Assembly (NCBI RefSeq): GCF_003148465.1
Contig: NZ_QGGI01000007.1
Span: 62,001 to 126,000 of the forward strand
Direction: 5' to 3'
DNA length: 64,000 bases
Origin: Oceanotoga teriensis
Lineage (GTDB): Bacteria > Thermotogota > Thermotogae > Petrotogales > Petrotogaceae
Positions 27,938 through 37,874 of the stretch are shown here, one piece after another; position 1 is the stretch's first letter, and the number at the start of each line of letters is the position of its first letter. Under the pieces are notes generated by a model. It worked only from the letters and a program-made list of their open reading frames with translations. It did not search any database and was not told the origin of the DNA. The position numbers were made by a program, and so were the translations under genes.

Positions 27938-28579
27938 ATGAAAGTATTAATAACAGGTTTTGATCCATTTGGTGGAGAAAAAATAAACCCTGCTTATGAA
28001 GCTGTAAAAAGACTTCCAGATGAAATAGAAAACTCAGAAATAATAAAAATAGAAATACCTACAGTATTCAAAAAATCTTATCAAAAACTCGAAGAAAATA
28101 TAAAAATTCATAATCCTGATATAGTAATATGTATAGGACAAGCTGGAGGAAGATTTGAAATAACCCCTGAAAGAGTTGCAATAAATATAGATGATGCGAG
28201 AATAAAAGACAATGAAGGAAATCAACCAATAGATCAAAAAATATTCGAAGATGGTGATTCAGCATATTTTTCAACTCTTCCAATAAAAGCAATGGTCAAA
28301 GAAATAAAATTACAAAATATTCCAGCTTCAATATCAAACACAGCTGGAACATTCGTATGTAATCACATAATGTACTCATTATTATATTTAATAAACAAAA
28401 AATATCCAAACATAAAAGGTGGATTCATACATGTACCTTTTATAAATGAACAAATTATTGATAAAAGAAATACACCATACATGAACTTAAATGATATAAT
28501 AATAGGCTTAACCTCAGCAGTAAAAGCCGCTATAAAGTATAAAGATGATATAAAAACAATTGGAGGAAAACTCCATTAA
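27938..28579 (+). CDS. pcp: Pyrrolidone-carboxylate (pyroglutamyl) peptidase
   Basis: 213 aa, full-length C15 cysteine peptidase. Catalytic triad visible: Glu78 (ITPERVAIN), Cys141 ([13 protein letters not shown]), His165 (GGFIHVPF). N-terminal [21 protein letters not shown] is diagnostic. Removes N-terminal pyroglutamate from peptides in the cytoplasm. Start at the ATG after AAAGGAGATG. Third gene of the DUF969-DUF979-pcp operon, ended by a GC-rich terminator. Confidence 0.95.
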   Translation: MKVLITGFDPFGGEKINPAYEAVKRLPDEIENSEIIKIEIPTVFKKSYQKLEENIKIHNPDIVICIGQAGGRFEITPERVAINIDDARIKDNEGNQPIDQKIFEDGDSAYFSTLPIKAMVKEIKLQNIPASISNTAGTFVCNHIMYSLLYLINKKYPNIKGGFIHVPFINEQIIDKRNTPYMNLNDIIIGLTSAVKAAIKYKDDIKTIGGKLH

Positions 28580-28592
28580 TATCATCCAAATG

Positions 28593-28616
28593 CCCCCTTA
28601 AAGGGGGTTTTTTTAT
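28593..28616 (+). terminator. Terminator after pcp
   Basis: CCCCC-TTAAA-GGGGG stem followed by TTTTTTT. Confidence 0.9.
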
Positions 28617-28629
28617 TATATAAATAATT

Positions 28630-28683
28630 TTGAAATATCATATTTTTATGATATACTTTTATAGAGACCATACGGTCTCTATA
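28630..28683 (+). promoter_or_regulatory. Promoter and TetR-type operator of the hydrolase-tetR operon
   Basis: -35 TTGAAA (28630-28635), 16-bp spacer, extended -10 TG-A-TATACT (28649-28657). Immediately downstream is a perfect inverted repeat with arms TATAGAGACC and GGTCTCTATA and spacer ATAC (28660-28683), the classic GACC-N4-GGTC layout of TetR operators, covering the expected start site. Confidence 0.85.
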
Positions 28684-28695
28684 AGGAGGGATAAA

Positions 28696-29487
28696 ATGAG
28701 TAAAGTATTAAAAATAAAAAATGATATTTTTGATTATTTAACTTTTGGAAAAGGAGATAATATATTAATAATGATTCCTGGACTCGATGATGGATTTTCT
28801 TCAGTTAAAGGAAAAGGTTTAATATTTTCTCACTCATTAAAAAAATTCAAAAAAAATTTCAAAGTCTATATAATTTCAAGAAAGAGAAATATGCCTAAAA
28901 ATTATAGTACCTTAGACATGGCAAATGATTTAAATAATTTTATAGAAAAATTAAATATAAATCATTTCAATCTATTAGGTACATCTATGGGTGGTGCAAT
29001 AGCACAATATTTTGCAATAAATCATCCAAAAAAATTAAAAAAATTATGTTTAGCCGTTACTTTCACTGGAAAATATGATACATTAAAATATATATGTAAT
29101 TATTGGAAAAAACTTGCTCAAGAAAAAAACGGTTATGAACTCATGAAAAGTTCTTCTGAATATTCATATACAGAAAATGAACTAAAAAAACAAAGAAAAT
29201 ACTTTCCTTTAATGAAACTATTAAAATTCAATATAAACTATGAAAGATTTTTAATACAAATCAATGCCTGTATAAATCATAATACTGAAAACATAATACA
29301 TAAAATAAATACTCCTACTTTAATAATAGGGGGAAAAAATGATAAAATAGTAGGAAATAAAGAAGCTATTTTTATGAACTCCGAAATAAAAAACTCTTTA
29401 TTATACCAATCAGAATACGGACATGCATTAATGGCAGAAGAAAAACAAAATTATGAAAATACAATAATAAATTTTTTTAAGGAGTAA
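28696..29487 (+). CDS. Alpha/beta-hydrolase
   Basis: 263 aa. Nucleophile elbow GTSMGGAIAQYFAI (Ser in G-T-S-M-G), acid loop LIIGGKNDKIVGN (Asp) and SEYGHALMAEE (His) make a complete triad. MIPGLDDGFSSVKGKG is the oxyanion-hole strand. Probably a cytoplasmic esterase or lipase of unknown substrate. Start at the ATG after AAGGAGGG; the longer frame upstream runs through the operator and promoter and is rejected. Co-transcribed with the TetR gene 4 bases later, which likely represses both. Confidence 0.88.
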   Translation: MSKVLKIKNDIFDYLTFGKGDNILIMIPGLDDGFSSVKGKGLIFSHSLKKFKKNFKVYIISRKRNMPKNYSTLDMANDLNNFIEKLNINHFNLLGTSMGGAIAQYFAINHPKKLKKLCLAVTFTGKYDTLKYICNYWKKLAQEKNGYELMKSSSEYSYTENELKKQRKYFPLMKLLKFNINYERFLIQINACINHNTENIIHKINTPTLIIGGKNDKIVGNKEAIFMNSEIKNSLLYQSEYGHALMAEEKQNYENTIINFFKE

Positions 29488-29491
29488 TCAA

Positions 29492-30052
29492 ATGAAAAAA
29501 GCCTTTTATAATATATCAGAAGAAAAACAAAACAAAATTATAAAAATCTCTATTGAAGAATTCTCCAAAAATGGCTATAAAAATACATCCTTAAATACAA
29601 TTATAAAAAAAGTTGATATATCTAAAGGAGGCATGTATAAATATATAGATTCAAAATTTGAATTATTTGAATATATAATAAATATTTCTACTGAAAAAAT
29701 ACTAAAAAATATGCCCTCATTTAAAGGAAATAATATATATGATGATCTCATAACATATGCAATATGGGAATATGATTTTTACAAAGAAAACCCAAAAATA
29801 TACTCATTATTTGAAAAAATAATTTTATATCCTTCATGCAAAGAAGAAAAAATAATACATGAAAATATTATCAAAACATCAAATACATATTTTTTTGATA
29901 TCATAAAAAAATACAATATATCAACAGAAAAATCTAATATCATATTTTGGACTCTAAAAGGTTTAAATGAACTATATATAAAAAATATAATCGAAAAAGA
30001 ATCCTATATATCACAACTAATGAAATATATTAATATATTAAAAAAAATATAA
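29492..30052 (+). CDS. TetR family transcriptional regulator
   Basis: 186 aa. N-terminal HTH at residues ~8-50: KIIKISIEEFSKNGYKNTSLNTIIKKVDISKGGMYKYIDSKFELFEYII is textbook TetR. The C-terminal ligand domain is all-helical and divergent. RBS AAGGAG four bases after the hydrolase stop. The palindrome at 28660-28683 in the shared promoter is its probable operator. Inducer unknown. Confidence 0.93.
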   Translation: MKKAFYNISEEKQNKIIKISIEEFSKNGYKNTSLNTIIKKVDISKGGMYKYIDSKFELFEYIINISTEKILKNMPSFKGNNIYDDLITYAIWEYDFYKENPKIYSLFEKIILYPSCKEEKIIHENIIKTSNTYFFDIIKKYNISTEKSNIIFWTLKGLNELYIKNIIEKESYISQLMKYINILKKI

Positions 30053-30072
30053 ACTAAAATATAAAAATTATC

Positions 30073-30110
30073 TAATCGAGCTGATCAATTAGCTCGATTA
30101 ATTTTTTTAT
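30073..30110 (+). terminator. Terminator after tetR
   Basis: TAATCGAGCT / AGCTCGATTA stem, 8-nt loop, then ATTTTTTT. Confidence 0.92.
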
Positions 30111-30126
30111 TCAAAAACAAAATAAA

Positions 30127-30135
30127 TGGTATAAT
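30127..30135 (+). promoter_or_regulatory. Extended -10 promoter of the Crp/Fnr gene
   Basis: TG-G-TATAAT, 29 bases before the start codon; poor -35. Confidence 0.55.
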
Positions 30136-30163
30136 AAAAAAAATATTCTATGGAGGGAAAAAT

Positions 30164-30862
30164 ATGAAAGAAGCTGATATGTTCAACAAAATGTTCAGTA
30201 AAAAATTACAAGAAAAAATGACGGATAAATTATTAAATTATATAGCCCCTCTTGGCAAACAAAAAAATTACTCAAAAAATCAAATAGTTGAAATATGCGA
30301 CTCAAATCACATATACATAGTAACAAATGGTTATTTCAAAGAACTCGTATACTCTCCTGAAGGAAAAGAAATAAGTTTTTACAGATTAAATGCTGGAACA
30401 ATATTTGGAGAAATGGATTTCTTTGATAATCAAAAAACATTTGGAATAGTAAAATCATTAGAAGAAAACTCATCAATATCCGCAGTAAACAGAAAAATAA
30501 TAGAAGAAATGTTAATCACAGACAAAGAATTATACTGGTGTTTTATGCATTCAATAATAAGAAAATTTAGAATAATATCTTTAAACTATGTAAACTCATT
30601 ATCAAACGACTCAACTGGAAAATTAGCTGGTTTTCTCATTGCTTTAATAGCACAACATGGTCAAAAATGTACACAAGAAAGCAAAATAATTCCATATCCA
30701 TACACACATCAAGAAATTGCAAACGCACTTGGAATATCAAGAATAACCATAACAAAATCGATAAATGAACTAAAAAAACTTGGTTTAATAACATATTATG
30801 GTAAATATATAAAAATAGAAAATCCAAAAGAACTAATGAAACTATACAAAACAGTATGGTAA
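30164..30862 (+). CDS. Crp/Fnr family transcriptional regulator
   Basis: 232 aa. cNMP-binding-like beta-roll at ~30-140 (IYIVTNGYFKELVYSPEGKEISFYRLNAGTIFGEMDFF). The canonical cAMP-binding RS pair after the GE motif is absent, so cAMP is unlikely to be the ligand. C-terminal HTH at ~180-215: YTHQEIANALGISRITITKSINELKKLGLI. No Fe-S Cys cluster of FNR type (only scattered Cys). RBS TGGAGGG. Monocistronic, between the tetR terminator and the ribose regulon; its targets are not apparent. Confidence 0.9.
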   Translation: MKEADMFNKMFSKKLQEKMTDKLLNYIAPLGKQKNYSKNQIVEICDSNHIYIVTNGYFKELVYSPEGKEISFYRLNAGTIFGEMDFFDNQKTFGIVKSLEENSSISAVNRKIIEEMLITDKELYWCFMHSIIRKFRIISLNYVNSLSNDSTGKLAGFLIALIAQHGQKCTQESKIIPYPYTHQEIANALGISRITITKSINELKKLGLITYYGKYIKIENPKELMKLYKTVW

Positions 30863-31000
30863 AAATATTTTCAAATAAAACTAAGAAAAAATAAAATAAA
30901 TGCAAATAAGTAGTCTTATACAAAAATAATCAATCACAATAACATATAAATAACTTAGAAAACAAAAAATTATCATGATAACATAAATTTGAAAACATTC

Positions 31001-31101
31001 TGAAATCGATTGCATATCATTATTAAAATTAATCAATCCTTTAAAAACCTATTCAATAGAGTATTTTCATTTTTTTAATCCCTCTATGAAATCGATTGCA
31101 T
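31001..31101. promoter_or_regulatory. rbsO: Paired LacI-type operators before rbsR
   Basis: TGAAATCGATTGCAT occurs identically at 31001-31015 and 31087-31101, 86 bases apart (about eight helical turns). The core is a near-palindrome centred on ATCGAT, typical for LacI/RbsR/CcpA-type sites. Spacing allows DNA looping by a tetrameric or paired repressor. These are the likely autoregulatory and operon operators. Confidence 0.75.
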
Positions 31102-31138
31102 GATATTTGTATATTATTATTAAGGTGGATGAATACTT

Positions 31139-32116
31139 ATGGATAAAAAAATTACAATAAAAGATATTGCTAAAAAAGCTGGTGTAAGTACCTCTACAGT
31201 TTCAAGAGTACTAAATGATACATTACCAGTAAAAAAAGAAACAAAAGAAATAATAATAAAAACAATAAAAGAATTAAACTACTATCCAGATTCATTGGCA
31301 AGAAGTTTGAGAATGGGTAGTACAAAAACAATAGGAATAATAATTCCAGATATATCAAACCCATTTTTTTCTATGCTCGTAAAAGGATCAGAAGACTATC
31401 TAAGAGAACAAAACTATTCAACAATAATATGTAATTCAGATAATAAAAAAGAAGATGAAAAAATAGTAAAACTACTACTCGAAAAAAAAGTAGATGCAAT
31501 ACTATATGCTGGTATTGGAAATCTTGAAAAATTCAAAAAAATAAAAACTCCGATCATATACATAGACAGAATAGAAAAAAACTCAAATTCATCCTACATA
31601 GTATCAAACAATTATCAAGGAATGACTACATTACTCGATTATCTTCTAAAAAACAATCATAAAACATATATATTCATCTCCGGAGATGAAAACATATTTT
31701 CAGCAAGTGAAAGACTCAGAGCATTTACAGATTTTTCAAAAAAACATAAAATAAAAAATCAAATAATACAAGCTGATTACACATTCCAATCGGGAATAAG
31801 AATTGCAGAAAAAATTCAAACAATACCAGATGCAATAGTATGCTCAAACGATTTAATGGCCTATGGAATAATTCAAGGTCTAAAAAACAGAAAAATAAAT
31901 GTACCAAAAGATGTAAGTGTTACAGGATATGATGACATACTATTCAGTGCAATGTTCAACCCACCATTGACAACCATAAAACAACCAATATATCAAATGG
32001 GAAGAACGGCCTCAGAAATAGTAATACAAATATTACAAAAAAAAGTAAAAGAAAACCCTATAAAAATGTTCAAAAACGAATTAATACTAAGAAACAGCGT
32101 ATTAAAAAGAAAATGA
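31139..32116 (+). CDS. rbsR: LacI family repressor of the ribose operon
   Basis: 325 aa. DNA-binding domain ITIKDIAKKAGVSTSTVSRVLNDTLPVKKETK with hinge helix PDSLARSLRMGSTKTIGIIIPDISNPFFSMLVKG, then a ribose-binding-type effector domain (DAIVCSNDLMAYGIIQGL, VSVTGYDDILFSAMFNPPLTTIKQPIYQMG). Heads the rbs operon and is 9 bases from rbsD, so its effector is very probably ribose. RBS AAGGTGG. Two identical operators upstream suggest autorepression. Confidence 0.92.
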   Translation: MDKKITIKDIAKKAGVSTSTVSRVLNDTLPVKKETKEIIIKTIKELNYYPDSLARSLRMGSTKTIGIIIPDISNPFFSMLVKGSEDYLREQNYSTIICNSDNKKEDEKIVKLLLEKKVDAILYAGIGNLEKFKKIKTPIIYIDRIEKNSNSSYIVSNNYQGMTTLLDYLLKNNHKTYIFISGDENIFSASERLRAFTDFSKKHKIKNQIIQADYTFQSGIRIAEKIQTIPDAIVCSNDLMAYGIIQGLKNRKINVPKDVSVTGYDDILFSAMFNPPLTTIKQPIYQMGRTASEIVIQILQKKVKENPIKMFKNELILRNSVLKRK

Positions 32117-32125
32117 GGTGAAAAG

Positions 32126-32518
32126 ATGAAAAAAACTGGAATATACAACTCAATAATATCCTCAGAAATTGCAAAAATGGGACATACCGACATATTGACA
32201 ATAGTTGATATGGGATATCCTATACCAAAAGAATCAAAATATGTCGATATAGTACTAGACAAAGGGAAACCCTCCTTCAAAGAGGTGCTTCAAATAGTTC
32301 TAAAAGAATTAGAAATAGAGCAAGTAATAATAGCATCAGAAATAAAAGAAAAAAACAAAGAACAATATGAATACATAACAAAAAATATAAAAACCACCAT
32401 AAAAGAACTAACACATGAAGAATTTAAAAAACATGCAAAAGATTCAAGATTCTTCATAAGAACAGGAGAAGCCAGCCCTTACTCAAATATAATGTTAATC
32501 TCAGGAGTAATATTCTAA
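32126..32518 (+). CDS. rbsD: D-ribose pyranase
   Basis: 130 aa, complete RbsD. KKTGIYNSIISSEIAKMGHTDILTIVDMGYPIP at the start contains the catalytic His20 and Asp; FFIRTGEASPYSNIMLISGVIF is the conserved C-terminus. Converts beta-pyranose to beta-furanose ribose for the kinase. Its stop overlaps the rbsA start (TAATG). Confidence 0.97.
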   Translation: MKKTGIYNSIISSEIAKMGHTDILTIVDMGYPIPKESKYVDIVLDKGKPSFKEVLQIVLKELEIEQVIIASEIKEKNKEQYEYITKNIKTTIKELTHEEFKKHAKDSRFFIRTGEASPYSNIMLISGVIF

Positions 32519-34014
32519 TGCTGTTAAAAATGGAAAAAATCTGCAAAGATTTTTCAGGTGTAAAAGCATTAAAAAGTGTAGATTTTCAACTCGAAAAAGG
32601 AGAAATACACTCATTACTTGGAGAAAACGGAGCTGGAAAAAGCACATTAATAAAAATACTTGGTGGTGTATATACGGCAACTTCAGGTGAAATATACTTA
32701 GAAAATCAAAAAATGAACTTCAAAAATCCTTTAGACTCACAAAAAAAAGGTATAGCCATAATTCATCAAGAACTTATGCTCGCCGAAAACTTAAGCATAG
32801 CTGAAAATATATTTCTTGGCAAAAAAATAGGAACCATATTCAACACAAACATAAAAAAAATGATACAAGAATCAAAAAAATACTTAAACATGCTTGGCTT
32901 TGAAATAGACCCTTCAGAAAAAGTAAAAAATTTAAATGTATCCCAAAAACAACTCGTAGAAATAGCCAAAGCATTATCATACAACTCAAAAATAATAGTG
33001 ATGGATGAACCAACAGCAACAATAACAGAACATGAAGTAAAAAAACTATTCAAAATAATGAAAGATCTAAAAAAAGAAGGTATATCCATAATATTTATAA
33101 CTCACAGAATGGATGAAGTATATGAAATATCAGACAAAGTAACAGTATTAAGAGATGGAGAATTCATAGGATCTGGTGAACTAAAAAACTATGAAAAAGA
33201 CACTTTAATAAAAATGATGGTTGGAAGAGAAGTAAAAGACATGTATCCAAAATTCAATAAAATAGAAGACGAAATAATATTTGAACTAAAAAATTTTGAA
33301 GTAGAAAATCATATAAAACCCTTAAGTTTCAAAATTAAAAAAGGTGAAATATTTGGAATAACAGGACTTGTTGGATGTGGAAAATCAGAACTTGCAATGG
33401 GACTCTTTGGAATAATGAAAAACAAATTTGAAAAAATGATCATAAAATCAAAAGAAATAAAACATTTAAAAAATCCTTTAGAAGCATTAAAAAATGGAAT
33501 AATAATAATTCCAGAAGAAAGAAAAAGTCAAGGAATAATACCAGGATTAGATATAACAAAAAACATAATACTACCAAACATAAAAAAATTTGGAACTTCA
33601 TACTCCATAAATTGGAAAAAAGCTGAAAAAACAGCTCAAGAAGAAATTCAAAAATTCAGAATAAAAACACCTAATCAAAGACAAAAATTAAAAAAATTAT
33701 CTGGTGGAAATCAACAAAAAGTAGTAATCTCAAAATATTTAATGAGACAACCTGAACTTGCAATATTCGTAGAACCAACAAGAGGAATCGATGTTGGTGC
33801 AAAAATAGAAGTATACAATCTCATAAATCAACTTGCAAATCAGGGAATAGTAGTAATACTAATATCTTCAGAAATTCCTGAAATAGTTGGACTATGCGAT
33901 AGAACTATGGTGATGCACAGAGGAAAAGTATCTGGAATAATAAACTCCAAAGATATGGATCCAGAAAAAATACTAAAAGCAGGAACGGGGTTGACAGAAA
34001 ATGACAAAAAATAA
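32518..34014 (+). CDS. rbsA: Ribose ABC transporter ATP-binding protein
   Basis: 498 aa, two fused ABC domains. First: Walker A GENGAGKST, Walker B IIVMDEPTA, signature-region LNVSQKQLVEIAKAL. Second: relaxed Walker A GLVGCGKSE, signature LSGGNQQKVVISKYL, FVEPTRGIDVGAK. The degenerate second P-loop is normal for RbsA/MglA proteins. Start ATG overlaps the rbsD stop by one base; its end overlaps rbsC by 14. Cytoplasmic motor of the ribose importer. Confidence 0.96.
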   Translation: MLLKMEKICKDFSGVKALKSVDFQLEKGEIHSLLGENGAGKSTLIKILGGVYTATSGEIYLENQKMNFKNPLDSQKKGIAIIHQELMLAENLSIAENIFLGKKIGTIFNTNIKKMIQESKKYLNMLGFEIDPSEKVKNLNVSQKQLVEIAKALSYNSKIIVMDEPTATITEHEVKKLFKIMKDLKKEGISIIFITHRMDEVYEISDKVTVLRDGEFIGSGELKNYEKDTLIKMMVGREVKDMYPKFNKIEDEIIFELKNFEVENHIKPLSFKIKKGEIFGITGLVGCGKSELAMGLFGIMKNKFEKMIIKSKEIKHLKNPLEALKNGIIIIPEERKSQGIIPGLDITKNIILPNIKKFGTSYSINWKKAEKTAQEEIQKFRIKTPNQRQKLKKLSGGNQQKVVISKYLMRQPELAIFVEPTRGIDVGAKIEVYNLINQLANQGIVVILISSEIPEIVGLCDRTMVMHRGKVSGIINSKDMDPEKILKAGTGLTENDKK

Positions 34015-34927
34015 AATTTTAACATTCTTAAGAAAAAATCCAGCTTTAGTTGGTTTTATAGGAATATTTATAATACTATCCATAATATCTGACAGCTTTT
34101 TAAGCATATACAATATAACAAACATATTGAGACAAACATCGATAATATCAATAATTGGATTTGGAATGACACTTGTAATACTAACTGGTGGAATAGACTT
34201 ATCTGTTGGATCAACATTCGCATTAAGTGCAGTCATAATGGCAAGTATTGTAAAAGCTGGAAACCCAATACTTGGAATAATAGTTGCTTTATTAGTTGGT
34301 TCAGCAATAGGGGCATTAAATGGAATAATAATATCAAAAGGAAAAATACAACCATTCATAGTAACACTCGCAATGATGGCAATAGCAAGAAGTTTAACCC
34401 TTGGATTCACTGAAGGAATACCGATATCAGGATTCAGTTCAGGATTCAGATTTCTTGGCAGAGGTGACTTTCTTGGAATACCAATGCCTATAATAATAAT
34501 GTTCATAGTATTCTTCATAACCTATTATATACTCAAAAAAACAAGACTTGGACTATATACATACTCAATAGGCGGAAATGAAGAAGCTACAAAACTATCT
34601 GGAGTAAATGTAGACAAATACAAAATAATAATATATATGATAAGTGGATTATTTTCAGCAATCAGTGCAATCATACTTACAGCAAGACTAAACTCTGCTC
34701 AACCAACCTTTGGAACAGGTTATGAATTAGATGCGATAGCAACCGTTGTACTAGGTGGAGCCTCATTAGCTGGTGGATATGGCGGAGTATTTGGAACATT
34801 ATTTGGAGCACTGCTACTCGGAACCATAAACAATGGAATGAATTTATTAAACGTATCTCCATTCTATCAAGATGCAGTAAAAGGAGTAATAATACTAATA
34901 GCGGTACTTCTTGAAAAAGAAGACTAA
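34001..34927 (+). CDS. rbsC: Ribose ABC transporter permease
   Basis: 308 aa, eight or more predicted spans. FGMTLVILTGGIDLSVGSTFALSAVIMASIV, LNGIIISKGKIQPFIVTLAMMAIARSL, YSIGGNEEATKLSGVNVDKYK and ATVVLGGASLAGGYGGVFGTLFGALLLGTINNGMNLL are characteristic of RbsC. Overlaps rbsA by 14 bases with RBS-like GGAACGGGG upstream. Confidence 0.96.
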   Translation: MTKNKILTFLRKNPALVGFIGIFIILSIISDSFLSIYNITNILRQTSIISIIGFGMTLVILTGGIDLSVGSTFALSAVIMASIVKAGNPILGIIVALLVGSAIGALNGIIISKGKIQPFIVTLAMMAIARSLTLGFTEGIPISGFSSGFRFLGRGDFLGIPMPIIIMFIVFFITYYILKKTRLGLYTYSIGGNEEATKLSGVNVDKYKIIIYMISGLFSAISAIILTARLNSAQPTFGTGYELDAIATVVLGGASLAGGYGGVFGTLFGALLLGTINNGMNLLNVSPFYQDAVKGVIILIAVLLEKED

Positions 34928-34948
34928 TATAAGGAGGTTGTTTTCAGT

Positions 34949-35815
34949 ATGAAAAAAACATTATTAACATTATTAGCCTTAACCCTCATCATGAGTATTG
35001 GATTCTCATTCACATTAGGTTTATCCGTATCAACACTCAACAACCCTTTCTTTGTAGCATTAAAAGACGGTGCAGTAGAAAAAGCCGAAGAATTAAATAT
35101 AGATCTAATAGTTGCAGATGCAAGAGATAACCCTGCAAAACAGTTAAATGATATAGAAGATATGATTCAGAGAAAAGTAGATCTAATAATAATAAACCCT
35201 ACAGACTCAGATGCAATAGCATCATCAGTTGAAGAAGCAAACGATGCAAATATACCAGTAATAACTGTAGACAGAGGCTCAAATGGTGGAAAAGTATTAT
35301 TACATATAGCTTCTGACAATATAGCTGGTGGAGCAATGGCTGCAGAATTTATAGCAGAAAAATTAAATCAAAAGGGAAAAGTAATAGAATTAGTAGGAAT
35401 ACCTGGAACATCTGCAGCAAGAGATAGAGGAGCAGGATTCGATCAAGGAATATCAAAATACAAAGATATAAAAGTTGTAGCAAGACAAACAGCAAACTTC
35501 AACAGAGCAGAAGGATTAGTAGTAATGGAAAATCTATTACAATCAAATCCAGATGTAAATGCAGTATTTGCTCAAAATGATGAAATGGCATTAGGTGCAA
35601 TAGAAGCTTTAAAATCTGCAGGAAAACTAAAAAATGTAGTTGTAGTAGGTTTTGATGCAGTACCAGATGCTGTAAAATCTGTTCAAAATAAAGAAATGGC
35701 CGCAACAATAGCTCAACAACCAGAAAAAATGGGAGGACTCGCAGTAACAAAAGCAGTAGAATATCTAAACACAATGACAGTATACTTCCCTGTTGACTTA
35801 AAACTTGTAAAATAA
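34949..35815 (+). CDS. rbsB: D-ribose-binding periplasmic protein
   Basis: 288 aa. Signal peptide KKTLLTLLALTLIMSIGFSF, then LGLSVSTLNNPFFVALKDGAVEKAEELNIDLIVADARDNPAKQLNDIEDMI, nearly identical in style to RbsB. Ribose-contact segments (NNPFF, RGSNGGKVLLHIASDN, ARDRGAGF, NDEMALGAIEAL, GFDAVPDAV) are all present. Feeds RbsC and probably also the chemoreceptor encoded next. RBS AAGGAGG. Followed by a strong stem-loop without a T-run. Confidence 0.96.
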   Translation: MKKTLLTLLALTLIMSIGFSFTLGLSVSTLNNPFFVALKDGAVEKAEELNIDLIVADARDNPAKQLNDIEDMIQRKVDLIIINPTDSDAIASSVEEANDANIPVITVDRGSNGGKVLLHIASDNIAGGAMAAEFIAEKLNQKGKVIELVGIPGTSAARDRGAGFDQGISKYKDIKVVARQTANFNRAEGLVVMENLLQSNPDVNAVFAQNDEMALGAIEALKSAGKLKNVVVVGFDAVPDAVKSVQNKEMAATIAQQPEKMGGLAVTKAVEYLNTMTVYFPVDLKLVK

Positions 35816-35821
35816 ATAAAA

Positions 35822-35845
35822 AGCGGAGCTATTTTTAGCTCCGCT
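35822..35845 (+). promoter_or_regulatory. Stem-loop after rbsB
   Basis: AGCGGAGCTA / TAGCTCCGCT with loop TTTT; no T-run. Same position as the stem-loops after the other three binding-protein genes; probably protects the rbsB mRNA 3' end. Confidence 0.7.
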
Positions 35846-35879
35846 ATCGACTTAATGTCAAAAGCGGGGGTGTAAAAGC

Positions 35880-37856
35880 ATGAAAATGAAATTATTTACA
35901 AGAATCTTACTATCATTCCTAATAATATCTATAATACCTATAACCTTACTAATATATATGCAATACACCGAAACAAGCGAAATATTAAAAAACGACACAT
36001 ATCAAACATTAAACTCAATAAATGATGAAAAATTACAAAAAATAGAAAACATATTAAACAAAGCTAAAACAGATATAAACCACATAACAAACATAAAAGA
36101 AACACAAGATGCTTTCACTATGTTCAAAGGTGGATTAAGACTTGGTGGAAAAGAAAGCAGCTCCTATCAAAATGCATTAAAAGACTTCAAACCCTTCTTC
36201 GATAACTATATAACATCTTATCAATATTCAGATATAATACTAATAGAAAAAAGCGGTCAAATACTATACAATACGACACAAAATGAAATGATAAATCAAA
36301 ACATAAACGAAACAAATCAAACAATAAAACAACTATTAGACATATCACAAGAAAAAACAAACATATCAGACTATATAAAAATACAAAATCAAAACTATAT
36401 ATACATAATATCTCCAATAAACTCATATGGAAGATTTGCAGGATGGGTAATGCTTGAAATACCCGAACAAAAAATAAATCAAATAATACAAAATACAGAA
36501 AACAAAAAATATACCAGCTATATAACAAACTCAAACTCAATTCTAAAAACACCTTATAAAAATCAAAAAATAAATGAAAAAATACAAACAAACACCAATT
36601 CCCAAGAATTAATAACCTCAAATTCTCTTTTGAACATAGACGAAAACAAAAAATGGACAATAACAACTCAAGTAGATAAAAACGAAGCTTTCAAAACTCT
36701 AAATTCATTCATACAAAAATTACTAATAATAGCTATAATAATAATAGTAATAGTTATAACAATAGCTATAATAATAACGAGAACAATAACAAACCCAATA
36801 AAAAACATGGTAAAAATAACTCAATCAATATCAAATGGAGACCTCTCCCAAAAAATAGAACAAACAAGAAAAGATGAAATAGGACAACTCGCACAATCCT
36901 TCAACAAAATGATAAAAAACATATCAACAATAATAGAAAACATAAAACAAAGTTCAGAAACAGTATCATCATCCAGTGAAGAACTTTCATCTGCAACTCA
37001 AGAAGGAAGTGCAAACTCAAAAATAGTTTCAAACAACATAGAAAAAATAAAACAAGCCATGGATACACAACTCGAAAAAATTCAAAATTCTGAATCAACC
37101 TTAGAAGAATTCTTAGATGAAATAAAAATATTAAATACACAATCACAAAAAATAGAACAAAACACAAATTTAATACTAACATCATCAGACAAAGGAAAAA
37201 ATAATATAGAAAAATCAATAAATCAAATAAAAAACATAAATCAATCAACAGAAAATTCAAACAAATTAATAACAGAATTCTCAAGCTTAACAAACAATAT
37301 AGGATCAATAGTAGACAGAATAGAAAACATATCACAACAAATAAACCTACTTGGATTAAATGCATCCATAGAAGCAGCGAGAGCTGGAGAATTCGGAAAA
37401 GGATTCTCAGTAGTTGCAGAAGAAATAAGAACACTATCAGAAGATGCATCCAAAGCCACAAAAGAAATAAATTCAATAGTAGAAAACATCAAAAAACAAT
37501 CCAATAAAATTCAAAACTCCATGAAACAATCTGTAGATGATGTATCATCGGGAATAAAAATAATAAACAATACCAATGAAACATTTGAAGAAATATTAAG
37601 TTCAATACAAAAAATAAATCAACAAATAAAAACGCAAAATGAAATAATAAAAACACTAAATCAAAACAGCCAAAAAGTAAAAATATCGAATGACTCAATA
37701 AAAAATTCGATAATAGAATCAATAAACACATCAGATGAAGTACAAGAAATAGCAACAAATCAAACAAATATAAATGAAGAAATTGCTGAATCATCAAACA
37801 ACCTTTCAAAACTTGTATTTGAACTAACCGAAATGATAGAAAAATTCAAACTATAA
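35880..37856 (+). CDS. Methyl-accepting chemotaxis protein in the rbs operon
   Basis: 658 aa. First span [20 protein letters not shown], an extracytoplasmic Cache-like sensor (~30-270), second span [20 protein letters not shown], then a HAMP domain ([38 protein letters not shown]) and a long cytoplasmic signalling coil. The kinase-contact hairpin is [40 protein letters not shown]. No C-terminal CheR pentapeptide. RBS GGGGGTG. Placement between rbsB and rbsK suggests ribose (directly or through RbsB) as the attractant; this link is inference. Confidence 0.92.
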   Translation: MKMKLFTRILLSFLIISIIPITLLIYMQYTETSEILKNDTYQTLNSINDEKLQKIENILNKAKTDINHITNIKETQDAFTMFKGGLRLGGKESSSYQNALKDFKPFFDNYITSYQYSDIILIEKSGQILYNTTQNEMINQNINETNQTIKQLLDISQEKTNISDYIKIQNQNYIYIISPINSYGRFAGWVMLEIPEQKINQIIQNTENKKYTSYITNSNSILKTPYKNQKINEKIQTNTNSQELITSNSLLNIDENKKWTITTQVDKNEAFKTLNSFIQKLLIIAIIIIVIVITIAIIITRTITNPIKNMVKITQSISNGDLSQKIEQTRKDEIGQLAQSFNKMIKNISTIIENIKQSSETVSSSSEELSSATQEGSANSKIVSNNIEKIKQAMDTQLEKIQNSESTLEEFLDEIKILNTQSQKIEQNTNLILTSSDKGKNNIEKSINQIKNINQSTENSNKLITEFSSLTNNIGSIVDRIENISQQINLLGLNASIEAARAGEFGKGFSVVAEEIRTLSEDASKATKEINSIVENIKKQSNKIQNSMKQSVDDVSSGIKIINNTNETFEEILSSIQKINQQIKTQNEIIKTLNQNSQKVKISNDSIKNSIIESINTSDEVQEIATNQTNINEEIAESSNNLSKLVFELTEMIEKFKL

Positions 37857-37874
37857 ACGGGAGAGTGGAAAAAA

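Noticed and set aside
28630-28695. N-terminal extension of the alpha/beta-hydrolase
   Set aside because: Runs through the promoter and TetR operator; the ATG at 28696 has AAGGAGGG.
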